Source: Caballeronia novacaledonica (GTDB taxonomy: Bacteria > Pseudomonadota > Gammaproteobacteria > Burkholderiales > Burkholderiaceae). From it: 64,000 bases of DNA. Shown piece by piece: positions 53,139 to 62,876 of this stretch. The notes below the pieces were generated by a model. The model was not told the origin of the DNA, did not search any database, and saw nothing but the letters and a program-made list of their open reading frames with translations. The position numbers were made by a program, and so were the translations under genes. The number at the start of each line of letters is the position of its first letter. Within the stretch, counting starts at the first letter, position 1. The DNA lies in NCBI RefSeq assembly GCF_900258035.1, contig NZ_OGTP01000007.1:124001-188000 (forward strand), in the 5' to 3' direction.

Positions 53139-54374
53139 ATGAACAACAGGAAAGTAGCGATTGTCCACGAGTGGTTCGCCGTTGTGGCGGGTGCAGAGCA
53201 GGTCGTGGGGCAGATGCTGGACCTCTTCCCGCAAGCCGATGTGTTCTTTATCGTCGCGAAGCCCGATACTGTCGAACGCACCGAGTTTCTTCGTGGCAGG
53301 AAAGTGACTACCTCGTTCATTCAGAAGCTGCCGGGATCTCGGGATTCCTATCGGCGCTATCTGCCGTTGATGCCAATGGCGGTCGAGCAATGGGATCTCT
53401 CCGCGTACGACATCGTCATATCGAGTGCCCACGCCGTGAGCAAGGGCGTGCTGACCGGACCGGATCAACTGCATATCAGCTATGTGCACTCACCCATGCG
53501 TTATGCATGGGACCTGCAGCATCAATACCTTCGGGAATCGGGTCTGACAAAGGGCCTGAAAAGCATGCTAGCGAGATGGATGCTGCACAAGTTGCGGATC
53601 TGGGATTATCGGACCGCAGCCGGGGTGGATCATTTCGTCGCCAACTCGGGGTTTATCGGCAGGCGTATCAAGAAAGTGTACGGGCGCGAAGCCATTGTTA
53701 TCTATCCTCCCGTCGATGTTCACACGTTCGAGTTGTGTACGGAGAAAGAAGACTTTTATCTCGTTGCTTCTAGGCTGGTGCCGTACAAGCGCGTGGATCT
53801 GGTGGTCGAAGCATTCTCCGCGATGCAGGACAAGCAGTTGTTCGTGATCGGCGACGGGCCGGAAATGAACAAGATCAAAAAGCTAGCCGGGCCCAACGTC
53901 AAGGTTCTGGGCTATCAGCCTCTTCCGGAGCTGAAGCGATACATGCAGCGCGCGCGCGCCTTCGTTTTCGCCGCCGAGGAGGACTTTGGAATCACGCCGG
54001 TCGAAGCGCAGGCTTGCGGAACGCCGGTGATAGCGTATGGAAAAGGTGGATCGCGAGAGACGGTCGTGCATAGCAGCGATGAGCGCCGGCGCACAGGCAT
54101 TTGGTTCGAGAATCAGACTGTCGATTCCATCATCGATGCGGTCTACCGTTTCGAGCAATTTCCGGACGGCATATCGCCAGCCGTGTGCCGTGCTCACGCG
54201 GAGAGGTTTTCCGCTGCCCGATTCAGAGACGAGTTTCGATCGTACGTCGATGCATGCTGGGCGCAGTTCAACGCTTCGAGAAACCTGGAGAGCATTGCGG
54301 GTACGCGAGCCGCTCGGACCTTCTATGATCAATCGGACAATCGGCTTGGCGAGATGACGTTAGAAAGTCGTTGA
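53139..54374 (+). CDS. GT4-family glycosyltransferase
   Basis: A 411-residue retaining glycosyltransferase of GT-B fold. The N-terminal Rossmann domain begins VAIVHEWFAVVAGAEQVVGQ, and VHSPMRYAWDLQHQYL follows. The C-terminal donor domain has LVASRLVPYKRVDLVVEAF and the E-x7-E type motif in EEDFGITPVEAQACGTPV. It resembles WbaZ-type mannosyltransferases. It acts at the cytoplasmic face, extending the lipid-linked repeat unit. It lies directly upstream of the second Wzc-like gene. The ATG at 53139 (MNNRKVAIVHEW) fits the family start. Confidence 0.92.
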   Translation: MNNRKVAIVHEWFAVVAGAEQVVGQMLDLFPQADVFFIVAKPDTVERTEFLRGRKVTTSFIQKLPGSRDSYRRYLPLMPMAVEQWDLSAYDIVISSAHAVSKGVLTGPDQLHISYVHSPMRYAWDLQHQYLRESGLTKGLKSMLARWMLHKLRIWDYRTAAGVDHFVANSGFIGRRIKKVYGREAIVIYPPVDVHTFELCTEKEDFYLVASRLVPYKRVDLVVEAFSAMQDKQLFVIGDGPEMNKIKKLAGPNVKVLGYQPLPELKRYMQRARAFVFAAEEDFGITPVEAQACGTPVIAYGKGGSRETVVHSSDERRRTGIWFENQTVDSIIDAVYRFEQFPDGISPAVCRAHAERFSAARFRDEFRSYVDACWAQFNASRNLESIAGTRAARTFYDQSDNRLGEMTLESR

Positions 54375-54472
54375 GCGATCGAAGACATCATAAGAATTCG
54401 AATACCTTTTTTGTCTCACGCCCGGTTTGTGCGGCGAGTTACCAGACAAATGTTGCATGCGATGGGGAAAGC

Positions 54473-56701
54473 ATGAAAAAGGCAATCGATGTTGTCGGTC
54501 TGGCCGGCGCAGGAGGAAAACAGTCCTCACATATCGGACTGCATCTCGACGCGATCTATGACAGCAAGAAGCTGATCGCCGTCGTGACAGGATCGGCGCT
54601 GCTGATCGCGGCAGCGTATCTTTTCCTGGCGGCACCGGTCTATCGCGCCGATATTCTCATTCAATTTCAGAAGACCGATAGTACGAGTGTCCCGAAGAAC
54701 ATCTTGAGCGATGTTTCGTCGATGTTCGATAGCAAGCCGGACTCTCCTGGAGAGATGGAAGTGCTCGGCTCGCGGCTCGTCGTAGCACAGGCAGTGGACA
54801 AGCTCAATCTGGCGGTCGTCGCGACTCCGCGTTATTTCCCGCTGATCGGGCGGCAGATCGCGACTTGGAGCGATACGGTCTCGACGCCGGGACCGCGCGG
54901 CTATGTGTGGGGCGCGGAGCGCATCGACGTCGGCGAATTCGAGACTCCGTCGCAGTTCTACGGCCGGAAGTTCAAGCTGAAAAAGCTCGATGCCAGGCGA
55001 TACGAGGCATCGTTTCGAGACTTTCGTTTTCAGGGGGTGATCGGGCAAACCACGGAGGCGTCGACGCCTTTGGGTCCGATCGTGTTGCGCGTCGACGCGA
55101 TGGACGCAAACCCCGGCGCGACCTTCGACCTCACGCGCAATTCGCCCGTGGCGGCGGTCGAGGCGTTGCGCAAGAAGTTGTCCATCAGCGATAAAGGGAA
55201 AGAGTCGAACATCATCAAGGCGTCGCTCGACGACGCCGATCCCATCCGCGCCGCGGCTATCCTCAACGCGGTTGCGAGCGCGTATGTCGAGCAGGAAATC
55301 GAGCGCAAATCCGGAGAGGCGGCACGCTCGATCAAGTTTCTTGAAACGCAACTGCCGGATTTGAAACAGCGGGTCGAAGCGTCCGAAGCGCTATTCAATC
55401 AATTTCGCGCGAGCCACGGGACGGTGAATCTCGGCGACGAGGCTGCGAGCCTGTTGAAGCGCACCGTCGAGGTTCAAAAGACGCGCGTCGATCTCGAACA
55501 GAAACGCAACGACCTGCTCGCACTTTATAAGAGCGATCATCCGGCTGTGCGCGCAGTCGATGCGCAGTTGCGGGTGGCGCAGAAGGAACTGGATTCTCTC
55601 GCCAGTCAGTCGCGCACGCTGCCGCCGATGGAGCAGGACATGTTGCGCCTGCAACGCGATGTGCAGGTCAATAGCACCTTGTACACCTCGCTGCTGAACA
55701 CTTTTGAGCAGCTTCGCGTGGTCAAGGCTGGGAAGCTCGGTAACGCGAGGCTCGTGGATTCCGCCGTGGTTCCTGACCAGCCGTTCTGGCCGAAGCCGAC
55801 GCTCGTGATGGTCGTCGCGTCGCTCTTTGGATTGTTGTCGGGCATTGCTATCGCGTTGACGCGCAAACAGCTTTTCGATGCGGTCAACGAGCCGTCCGAG
55901 ATCGAGGAGAACATTGGCCTTCCCGTGTATGCAACGGTGCCTTACAGCCCGCACGAGGCTCGCCTGACGAAAGCGATTCGCACGCCTCAGTCCAAGGGTG
56001 GCCTCCTCGCGACCTCGTCCGTCATCGATCCCGCCATCGAAAGCATTCGCGGGTTCCGGACCGCAGTGGATCACGCGCTGACCAATGCGCGAAATCGCGT
56101 GGTGCTCATCACCGGCCCTACGCCGGGAATCGGCAAGTCGTTCATCACCGTCAATCTCGCTGCGATCCTGGGCGCCGCCGGAAAGCGCGTTTTGCTGGTC
56201 GATGCCGACTTGCACAGAGGCGACCTGCACCGGCATTTCGCGATCAAGCCGGGCCTCGGCTTGTCCGATTTGCTATACGGATCTTGTACGCCGCAAAACG
56301 TGATTCATCTGGATGTATGCCCCGGCGTCGATTTCGTCTCTTCCGGCACGCAGTTTCCGAGCCCGAGCGATCTGTTCGCGCGCCCGAAGGCACACTCCGT
56401 CATCGAGCGTCTGGGCGCCGGCTACGACGTGGTGCTGCTCGATGCGGCGCCCATCCTTCCTACCGATGCGGCATTGCAACTGGCCAGTCTCGCGGCCACG
56501 ACGTTCCTCGTCGCGCAGCAAGGCGTGACGGGTGTCGGTGAATTGCGCGAGTCGATGCGCAGACTCGAACGGATCGGTCTGTCCGTGCACGGCGTCGTCG
56601 TCAACGGCATGAAGCTCAGATCGGGACGCCGCAGCTATGGCTATGGCAGATATCGTTACTCCGCCGAGAGTTACGAACTGAAGATCACCAGAAAAGCATG
56701 A
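54473..56701 (+). CDS. Wzc-like polysaccharide co-polymerase/tyrosine autokinase, copy 2
   Basis: A 742-residue BY-kinase and paralogue of copy 1 along its whole length: NILSDVSSMFDSK here against NILGDVSSMFDVK there. TM1 lies at about 35-55. Walker A GPTPGIGKS (Lys555), VLLVDADLH and VVLLDAAP are intact. The tail RRSYGYGRYRYSAESY is the Tyr cluster. GGGGAAAGC precedes ATG 54473; the frame is open to 54371. It is encoded between two GT4 genes. Two complete kinases in one locus imply either two polymers or division of labour in one. Confidence 0.93.
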   Translation: MKKAIDVVGLAGAGGKQSSHIGLHLDAIYDSKKLIAVVTGSALLIAAAYLFLAAPVYRADILIQFQKTDSTSVPKNILSDVSSMFDSKPDSPGEMEVLGSRLVVAQAVDKLNLAVVATPRYFPLIGRQIATWSDTVSTPGPRGYVWGAERIDVGEFETPSQFYGRKFKLKKLDARRYEASFRDFRFQGVIGQTTEASTPLGPIVLRVDAMDANPGATFDLTRNSPVAAVEALRKKLSISDKGKESNIIKASLDDADPIRAAAILNAVASAYVEQEIERKSGEAARSIKFLETQLPDLKQRVEASEALFNQFRASHGTVNLGDEAASLLKRTVEVQKTRVDLEQKRNDLLALYKSDHPAVRAVDAQLRVAQKELDSLASQSRTLPPMEQDMLRLQRDVQVNSTLYTSLLNTFEQLRVVKAGKLGNARLVDSAVVPDQPFWPKPTLVMVVASLFGLLSGIAIALTRKQLFDAVNEPSEIEENIGLPVYATVPYSPHEARLTKAIRTPQSKGGLLATSSVIDPAIESIRGFRTAVDHALTNARNRVVLITGPTPGIGKSFITVNLAAILGAAGKRVLLVDADLHRGDLHRHFAIKPGLGLSDLLYGSCTPQNVIHLDVCPGVDFVSSGTQFPSPSDLFARPKAHSVIERLGAGYDVVLLDAAPILPTDAALQLASLAATTFLVAQQGVTGVGELRESMRRLERIGLSVHGVVVNGMKLRSGRRSYGYGRYRYSAESYELKITRKA

Positions 56702-56752
56702 CTGGTGAAGCCGTCTCCGAAGATCACCGACAGCAACGCATAGGCGGCCGAC

Positions 56753-57967
56753 ATGAAGATAGCTTTCGTTAGCGGGTTATATCCACCGGCAATTATCGGC
56801 GGAGCGGAAATCGTCTTGCAAACGCTGGCCGAGGGCGTTCGAGACCGTGGCCATGAAGTGCTGGTGCTGACCACGAAAGAAGGTGGAGACATCGAGCGCG
56901 ACAGGGTGAATGGCGTATCCGTCATTCGCGTGCCGATCAAGAACATCTATTGGCACGGGAGTAAAGCGCCCCGGAAGCTGTGGAAGAAAATGATCTGGCA
57001 CGCGATGGATTCGGTGAACCTGCGCATGTCGTCGATAGCAAGAGACATACTGAAAGAAGAGCGGCCCGATGCGATGAACGTGCATGTTATCGAAGGGTGG
57101 TCGGCGGGCGTGCTCGCGGTCGGCAAATCGCTTGGCATCCCGACCGTGCAGGTGCTGCATAGCGCGAATTTCATGTGCCCAAACTCCAACATGTGCCGCA
57201 ATGAGCGCAACTGTGAGACGCAATGCATTAGTTGCAAGGTGCTTCGCGTCGCGCACAGGTCGATATCGAATAACGCGGACGCGGTTGTCGGCGTCAGTCA
57301 GTTCGTGCTCGATCGGCATCTTTCGGCGGGCTTTTTCGCGCGGGCGAAGCGTCGCGTGGCGATTCACAACGTGCGTAACCTGAATTTCGCCGATATCGGG
57401 CCGCTCCCGAAGGACGCCAGCGCGGAACGGAAGTTCGTGTTCGGCTTTATCGGCGGAATCAGCCCTGTCAAGGGTGTTGGCGTGCTGATAGACGAATTTC
57501 AGTCGCTCGGCGAAACGAACGCCGAGTTGTGGATTGCCGGGAGAGGACAGCCGCAATACGAGGCTGAATTGAAGAGTCGCTGCTCGACTTCGCGAATTCG
57601 CTTTCTCGGCTATCAAAAGCAGGCGGATTTCTTTCCACACGTCGACGCCCTGATTGTGCCGAGCCTGTGTCAGGACACGCTTCCGACAGTCATACCCGAA
57701 GCCTTCGGCTTTGGTTTGCCCGTCATCGGCGCGAGGCGAGGCGGAATCCCGGAAATGATCAAGGATGGATGCAATGGCCGTCTCTTCGAGCCCGAGAATC
57801 AGGGCGAACTCCGGACGATCATGACCCGCTTCCTGCAAGGAGAAGAGGATCTCGACGGCATGCGATGCGCTGTCAAGGAGTCGGCGAGCGATTACTCGAA
57901 CATCGGAGGCTGGGTCGATAAGTACGTTCGTCTGAATGCGGACCTCATCGCTTCACGAGGTGAATGA
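56753..57967 (+). CDS. GT4-family glycosyltransferase with cysteine-rich insertion
   Basis: A 404-residue GT-B enzyme. The N-terminus is MKIAFVSGLYPPAIIGGAEI, with the donor domain in FGFIGGISPVKGVGVLIDEF and VIPEAFGFGLPVIGARRGG. Between them (about 140-165) lies a run of cysteines (CPNSNMC, then NCETQCISC), a feature shared by a subset of EPS GT4 enzymes that might bind metal. It follows the second Wzc-like gene by 51 bases and precedes a third GT4 gene. It probably adds one sugar to the lipid-linked repeat unit; donor sugar unknown. Confidence 0.9.
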   Translation: MKIAFVSGLYPPAIIGGAEIVLQTLAEGVRDRGHEVLVLTTKEGGDIERDRVNGVSVIRVPIKNIYWHGSKAPRKLWKKMIWHAMDSVNLRMSSIARDILKEERPDAMNVHVIEGWSAGVLAVGKSLGIPTVQVLHSANFMCPNSNMCRNERNCETQCISCKVLRVAHRSISNNADAVVGVSQFVLDRHLSAGFFARAKRRVAIHNVRNLNFADIGPLPKDASAERKFVFGFIGGISPVKGVGVLIDEFQSLGETNAELWIAGRGQPQYEAELKSRCSTSRIRFLGYQKQADFFPHVDALIVPSLCQDTLPTVIPEAFGFGLPVIGARRGGIPEMIKDGCNGRLFEPENQGELRTIMTRFLQGEEDLDGMRCAVKESASDYSNIGGWVDKYVRLNADLIASRGE

Positions 57968-58016
57968 TTTCTAAAATCGGCTGATCCGCCCTGAGTGTTG
58001 AAAGCGAGGAGCAGAC

Positions 58017-59030
58017 ATGGAAGGAGTGATCTTCGACGGCCGCTGGAAGGGCACGCACGGAATCGGCCGATTCGCTACGGAAGTGTCGGACTGTCTTCGG
58101 CTCAAGCACGCCGAGCTTCGCGGCAATCCTGCTTCGCCTTTCGACTGGCTTTATCTCAGCATGAAACTGGCTTCGAGAACGAAGACCATTTTTTTCTCTC
58201 CGGGTTATAGCTATCCTTTGTTCTACCGCGGACGCGGCGTGCTGGTCGTGCACGACCTGATTCACGTGGACGTGCCGTGCTCCTTCTGGTTTCTGAAGAA
58301 GATCTATTGCGAGGTCATTCTCAGGACGGTCTGCCGTCGCGCCAGCGCGGTGCTGACGGTCTCCGAATTTTCGAAGAAAAGACTCGCGGAATTCACGGGC
58401 ATCAATCCGACGAAGATAAGAGTCGTGGGCAATGGCGTATCGGATGCCTTCAGGAAAGAAGGTCCGCGCTTTGAGCTGGAGGACGGCGAGGCTTATTTCC
58501 TCGGCATATCGAATGGAAAAGGACATAAGAACAACCGGAAAACGATCGACGGTTTCGTTGCGGCAAACCTCGGCGATCGCGTGAAACTGCTTTTCCTGGG
58601 CTTTCCTTCAACAGAGATACTGTCGTACGTCGAGGAGATCAAGGCCAAGGACCGGATCAGATTCATGGGCCGGCTGTCGGAGGAAGAACTCGCGGCGCTG
58701 TATCGCGGTGCACAGGCTCTGATTTTTCCATCCCTTTACGAGGGATTCGGATTGCCGATCGTGGAGAGCATGGCGTGCGGCACGCCTGTCATTACCTCGA
58801 ATTGCACGGCGATGCCGGAGATTGCGCAAGATGTCGCGATCATGGTGGATCCGTCGTCGTCGCCGCAAATCGCGCAAGCTATCCGGCGCATCTCGGGCAA
58901 TGACGAACTGCGCCGTGTCATGGGCGAAAAGGGCATCGATCGGGCGCGAGACTTCAAGTGGGAAGATGTCGCGAGAAAGATCGAGGCAGTGCTCACGGAA
59001 TTGAATGATCGCGCGGAGGCGAGGAGATAG
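58017..59030 (+). CDS. GT4-family glycosyltransferase (short)
   Basis: A 337-residue GT-B enzyme, starting MEGVIFDGRWKGTHGIGRFA; short N-terminal domains like this occur in WcaI/mannosyl B-type enzymes. Later segments are VLVVHDLIHVDVP, AVLTVSEFSKKRLAEF, and the donor motif in FPSLYEGFGLPIVESMACGT, with the usual two Glu. AGCGAGGAGCAGAC gives the RBS. It belongs to the same run as the Wzc-like gene copy 2 and the flippase. It acts in the cytoplasm on the growing unit. Confidence 0.92.
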   Translation: MEGVIFDGRWKGTHGIGRFATEVSDCLRLKHAELRGNPASPFDWLYLSMKLASRTKTIFFSPGYSYPLFYRGRGVLVVHDLIHVDVPCSFWFLKKIYCEVILRTVCRRASAVLTVSEFSKKRLAEFTGINPTKIRVVGNGVSDAFRKEGPRFELEDGEAYFLGISNGKGHKNNRKTIDGFVAANLGDRVKLLFLGFPSTEILSYVEEIKAKDRIRFMGRLSEEELAALYRGAQALIFPSLYEGFGLPIVESMACGTPVITSNCTAMPEIAQDVAIMVDPSSSPQIAQAIRRISGNDELRRVMGEKGIDRARDFKWEDVARKIEAVLTELNDRAEARR

Positions 59031-59093
59031 CAGGCGGCTGCGCTTGTCGGAATCTAATTCGATGCCATTCTTCGAAACGCATGAACATGGCGA

Positions 59094-60605
59094 ATGCCGG
59101 ACACGCATTCGACCGGCGGAAAAACCATAACCGATAGTCGATTTGACGCCATGGACAAAGTTATCGTCAAGAATATCGTCATCAATTTCGCGGGCCTCAT
59201 CATACCGGCGTTCGTCTCGCTCGCTACGGTGCCTGCGTATATTCACGCGCTGGGGCTCGAGCGCTATGGCGTCGTGGCGCTGGTATGGGTTCTGATCGAC
59301 TACTTCGGCATTCTGGGTTTCACGATGAGCATGGCGGCGCAAAACAGCATCAGCAAGGCGCATTCGACGGGCGATGCGCGAAGCTGCGCGGAAGTGCTCT
59401 GGAGCGTGGTCTGGGCGAATCTGGCGATCGGCGTATTGATCGGCGCCGCGGTATACGTATGCGGGCTTTTCTACGTGTCCTTCTGCATGAGCACGGAAAA
59501 TGGCTTGCGGCACGAAGTCATGATGGGGCTGCCCTGGCTCGCGCTGGCGGTCCCGGTGGCCAATGTGAGCTGCGCGTTCGGAGCAGCACTGACCGGCGCC
59601 GAGCGATTCGGCGTATTCAACACGACGCAGACGATCGGCACGATGCTGTTTCAGTTGATCCCGCTCGGCGTCGCGTTCGTCATCGGTCCGACGTTTCAGA
59701 ACGTGCTGGCCGCCGCCATTCTCATGCGTTTGCTGACCGCCGCGCAACTCGCGTGGCAGTCGATGCGCGTGCTGGGCGTCTCGAGCGTCAAGGGTCCGCG
59801 GCGCGACGTCGTGAAGAGCCTGTTCGGCTTCGGAGGATGGATGTTCGTCGGCACGGTGACGTCGATGGTCTCCGAGTCGATCGACCGCGTGCTGATCGCA
59901 TCGACCCTCGGTGCGCGGCTCGTCGCGCTCTATTCGGTGCCGAAGAATCTCGTGACGCGCCTGAACATCCTGGCTTTCGCGGTCGAGCGAGTGCTGTTTC
60001 CGCGGCTGTCGGCAGTCGATTCCGCATCGGCGGCCGTGCTCATGCGGGAATCGAGTCAGTTTCTCGGCGCAGTGCTCACACCGATCGTACTGTTGGCGAT
60101 GCTCGCCGTGGGTCCGTTCCTTCAGGTCTGGGTAGGAAACGAAGTCGCGTCGGTGGCGACGCCCTTCGCGCGAGTCCTGATCGTCACGATGTGGATTGCG
60201 GGACAGGCGGACGTCGTGCGTCTCCTCGTGCAGTCTCACGTCAGCGTCGCGAAGGCGGCACGGGCCTGCGTCCTGCAACTTCCGGTCTATGTGGCTGTTC
60301 TCTTCGTCGCCATTCATCAGTTCGGGCTGATGGGCGCGGCCGTGGCGAATGTCTTCAGAGTGTCGCTCGACTACGTGATCCTCTTGCGCCTCGCGCGCAC
60401 GCCCTTACGCTCGGCGCTGCGGGGCATGTCCGCGCACGTCGCCTTTCTGCTCGCTTGTCTGTGGCTGAGCAGTTCTTTCGAGAACACGTTGATGACCTAC
60501 GTCGTCGGTGCGCTGCTGATCCTCGCGGATGTGGCGTGGTCGCTGGCCACGTCGCCCGCGTTGAGAAACATGGGGCGATCGTTGCTGTTACGGCTCTACT
60601 TTTGA
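59094..60605 (+). CDS. wzx: Wzx-like polysaccharide flippase
   Basis: A 503-residue MOP-superfamily transporter with 12 to 14 TM helices: NIVINFAGLIIPAFVSLATV, VVALVWVLIDYFGILGFTM and LGLERYGVVALVWV are typical of O-antigen flippases. It moves the lipid-linked repeat unit across the inner membrane. The start is uncertain: ATG 59094 gives 20 extra polar residues, whereas ATG 59151 (MDKVIVKNIVINF) begins at the first helix and matches usual family starts. Neither has a good RBS. It lies between the GT4 and beta-helix genes. Confidence 0.87.
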   Translation: MPDTHSTGGKTITDSRFDAMDKVIVKNIVINFAGLIIPAFVSLATVPAYIHALGLERYGVVALVWVLIDYFGILGFTMSMAAQNSISKAHSTGDARSCAEVLWSVVWANLAIGVLIGAAVYVCGLFYVSFCMSTENGLRHEVMMGLPWLALAVPVANVSCAFGAALTGAERFGVFNTTQTIGTMLFQLIPLGVAFVIGPTFQNVLAAAILMRLLTAAQLAWQSMRVLGVSSVKGPRRDVVKSLFGFGGWMFVGTVTSMVSESIDRVLIASTLGARLVALYSVPKNLVTRLNILAFAVERVLFPRLSAVDSASAAVLMRESSQFLGAVLTPIVLLAMLAVGPFLQVWVGNEVASVATPFARVLIVTMWIAGQADVVRLLVQSHVSVAKAARACVLQLPVYVAVLFVAIHQFGLMGAAVANVFRVSLDYVILLRLARTPLRSALRGMSAHVAFLLACLWLSSSFENTLMTYVVGALLILADVAWSLATSPALRNMGRSLLLRLYF

Positions 60606-60640
60606 ACAAAAGATTCATTCGGGTTCGATGCGGGAGCAGC

Positions 60641-62311
60641 ATGGACAAGCGCAAGCGCGAAACACTGTTCACTCTGGCTCGGTCCGGTGCGGCAGCCGTC
60701 ATGGCCGCCGTGTCCGGCTCCGAGCGCGCTGCCGCGCAGGTGAGTTCCGCGGACGGCTGGGTCGACCCCGCGCAACTCGGCGCGATCGCGGACGGCGCAT
60801 CGCATCTGCTCTCCACGCGCTATGCGACGCTCGAACAGGCACGCTCCGTTTATCCGTTCGTCACGAGGCTCGATTCCGAGATCGACGGTTGCGCGATCCA
60901 GGCGGCGCTGAACGCCAGCACGAAAGTCCGGCTTTCCGCGGGAAATTTCCGGATATCCAATACGCTGACCGTGCGAAGCAACACTGAAATTCAGGGCGCC
61001 GGGACGGGCACGGTGCTCACCTGGACACACGAGAGTCTCGCCGACCGTTTCACCATGTTCAGCGCCGAAAACTCCAGCGCCATTCGGTTGCAAGGATTTT
61101 CGGTTGTCGACATCAGCGGCTCGAAAGGCGGCTACGTGTTCGCCGGCACACGCGTGGTCAATGTCAATGTCGAGCAGATCAACGCGGATCGAATGGCGAT
61201 CGCCATGTTCTCGCCTTCCGGAGGCGAGACGTACGCCAGCTTGTCGAACGACTTGTCGAGTGCTTCCGACGTCAGTTCCGACGTGCACGTCACGGACTGC
61301 ACGGCGACGAATATCGCCAATAGCGACGATCCGCGAGCGGCCGTGCTGTTCGCATTCTGCGCCGGATGGTCGGTGACGGACTGCACGTTCTCGAACGCGC
61401 CGTTCGGCGTGCAGTGGTGGGGCGGCGATTCGAATCCGGAAGTCGACGGCGCGCTGACCAATGCCCGCAAGTGCGTGGACGGCACGATCACCAACGTTCA
61501 GGTTTCGAACTGCATCGCCGGCGTGTGGGGCTCGATGGGGTCCAACGTGAAGATCGTCGGCTGCGATGTCGACACGGCATCGGACGTCGGCATCGATTTC
61601 GAAGGCTGCACGAACAGCAGCGCCAGTCAGAACAGCGTGCGCAACTGCGTCAACGGCAACTTCGCGTGTTTCTGGTGGAACGTGGACGTTTCCTTCGTCG
61701 GCAACACGTCGCGGCAGAGCCGCGCGGACTATCCGCACCTGCGCGTGTACAACGCCTGGCAAGCCACGAGCAATCGCTCCATGACCGTCGATGGAAACAC
61801 GTTCATCACGGATCAGACGATCGGCGTCATCGACACGGCTTACGGCGGCGTGGAGACGCTCGAATTCGGCAACAACCAGCTCACGGACACCCGAATAGCT
61901 TTCAGCGAGAACACGCTCCGCTATGTGACCGTCGCGGACAATCGGCTTCTCTTCACGCGCGCCGCAACCGAGACCATGAACGCGATCGAGATCGGATCGC
62001 TCTACGGCAACGGACTCGGCGTGGCGGCACGGAACGTCATCGAATCGAGAGTGACGCAGCCTCCCGATTCCGCAGCGCTTTATCTCTGGTCGGACGATCC
62101 CAATTCGGACTCTCAGTTCCAGGTTCTGGACAATCAGACGAGCGGCTTCCCGATCGATCTCCTGACCGATAGCTGGAGCACGAATCCGGCAAGGACGAGC
62201 TACTTCACGATTCAGGGGAATACGTTCGGAAGCGGCGCTTACAGGAAAGAGGATCATGGCGCCCGGAGTAGCGTCAGCGTCCTGCGGAGCAATCAAGGCA
62301 TTTCGAACTGA
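60641..62311 (+). CDS. Exported right-handed parallel beta-helix protein, copy 2
   Basis: A 556-residue protein. MDKRKRETLFTLARSGAAAV is a basic, then hydrophobic leader ending in AAAQ; it might use Tat (a KR in place of RR) or Sec. Beta-helix rungs with N-x-I/V repeats run from about 75 to 540 (SNTLTVRSNTEIQGAGTG, SVVDISGSKGGYVFAG, VDGNTFITDQTIGVID). It resembles copy 1 (45440) in fold and location but not closely in sequence. GGGAGCAGC stands before the ATG. It may be a lyase or modifying enzyme for the polymer; no catalytic residues can be named. Confidence 0.75.
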   Translation: MDKRKRETLFTLARSGAAAVMAAVSGSERAAAQVSSADGWVDPAQLGAIADGASHLLSTRYATLEQARSVYPFVTRLDSEIDGCAIQAALNASTKVRLSAGNFRISNTLTVRSNTEIQGAGTGTVLTWTHESLADRFTMFSAENSSAIRLQGFSVVDISGSKGGYVFAGTRVVNVNVEQINADRMAIAMFSPSGGETYASLSNDLSSASDVSSDVHVTDCTATNIANSDDPRAAVLFAFCAGWSVTDCTFSNAPFGVQWWGGDSNPEVDGALTNARKCVDGTITNVQVSNCIAGVWGSMGSNVKIVGCDVDTASDVGIDFEGCTNSSASQNSVRNCVNGNFACFWWNVDVSFVGNTSRQSRADYPHLRVYNAWQATSNRSMTVDGNTFITDQTIGVIDTAYGGVETLEFGNNQLTDTRIAFSENTLRYVTVADNRLLFTRAATETMNAIEIGSLYGNGLGVAARNVIESRVTQPPDSAALYLWSDDPNSDSQFQVLDNQTSGFPIDLLTDSWSTNPARTSYFTIQGNTFGSGAYRKEDHGARSSVSVLRSNQGISN

Positions 62312-62399
62312 AGGGGATGCGCGACGCTGCGTCGACGCGCCTGGCCGCGATTGTCGGTACGGCAATGCAATAAGGTAACCTAATAAATCGGGAATCGCC

Positions 62400-62792
62400 G
62401 TGGACACCGTGCTGTCAGACCAATTCGAGTGTTTTCATTGCCGCAAGACATTCGGCGGTGGCGTGTACGAGATCGTTCACGAACGATGTCGCTTGCACTT
62501 CGAAGAGCGGGTGCCTTACGTCGAGAGCCTGAACCTGCGCGGTCTCGAGTGCTACTGCTCCCGCGCTTGTCTCGAATCGCGCGTGGATCGGGTCATGGCC
62601 CGCGAAAAGATACCGGTCACGCATCCCGGGCCGGACCGGATCGCGAATTGTTCTATCTGTCGCACGCCGGTGGACAGGACGGAAGTTCACCATGCCTATC
62701 TGGCCACGCTGTCCGAACCGCTCGATGACGTCACCTGGGACACGCTCCAGACAGAGTATCTGGCGGTTCTCTGCAAGACGTGCGGCCGATAA
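62400..62792 (+). CDS. Small zinc-ribbon-like protein
   Basis: A 130-residue protein with several cysteine pairs: CFHC near residue 11, CYCSRAC near 52, CSICR near 84 and CKTCGR at the very end. This suggests two zinc ribbons. It starts at GTG 62400, with GGGAA upstream; no ATG is available. The sequence between is soluble and charged (VDRVMAREKIPVTHPGPDR). No known family recognised. It lies between the beta-helix gene and manC and might be a regulator or an adaptor of the EPS locus. Confidence 0.65.
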   Translation: MDTVLSDQFECFHCRKTFGGGVYEIVHERCRLHFEERVPYVESLNLRGLECYCSRACLESRVDRVMAREKIPVTHPGPDRIANCSICRTPVDRTEVHHAYLATLSEPLDDVTWDTLQTEYLAVLCKTCGR

Positions 62793-62876
62793 GACGAGCA
62801 CAGATCGAACCAGGACGATTCGCCCTCCAGTTCGCCGCTTTCATAGCATGAGTGTGAAAAACCACGGAGCACAGTC

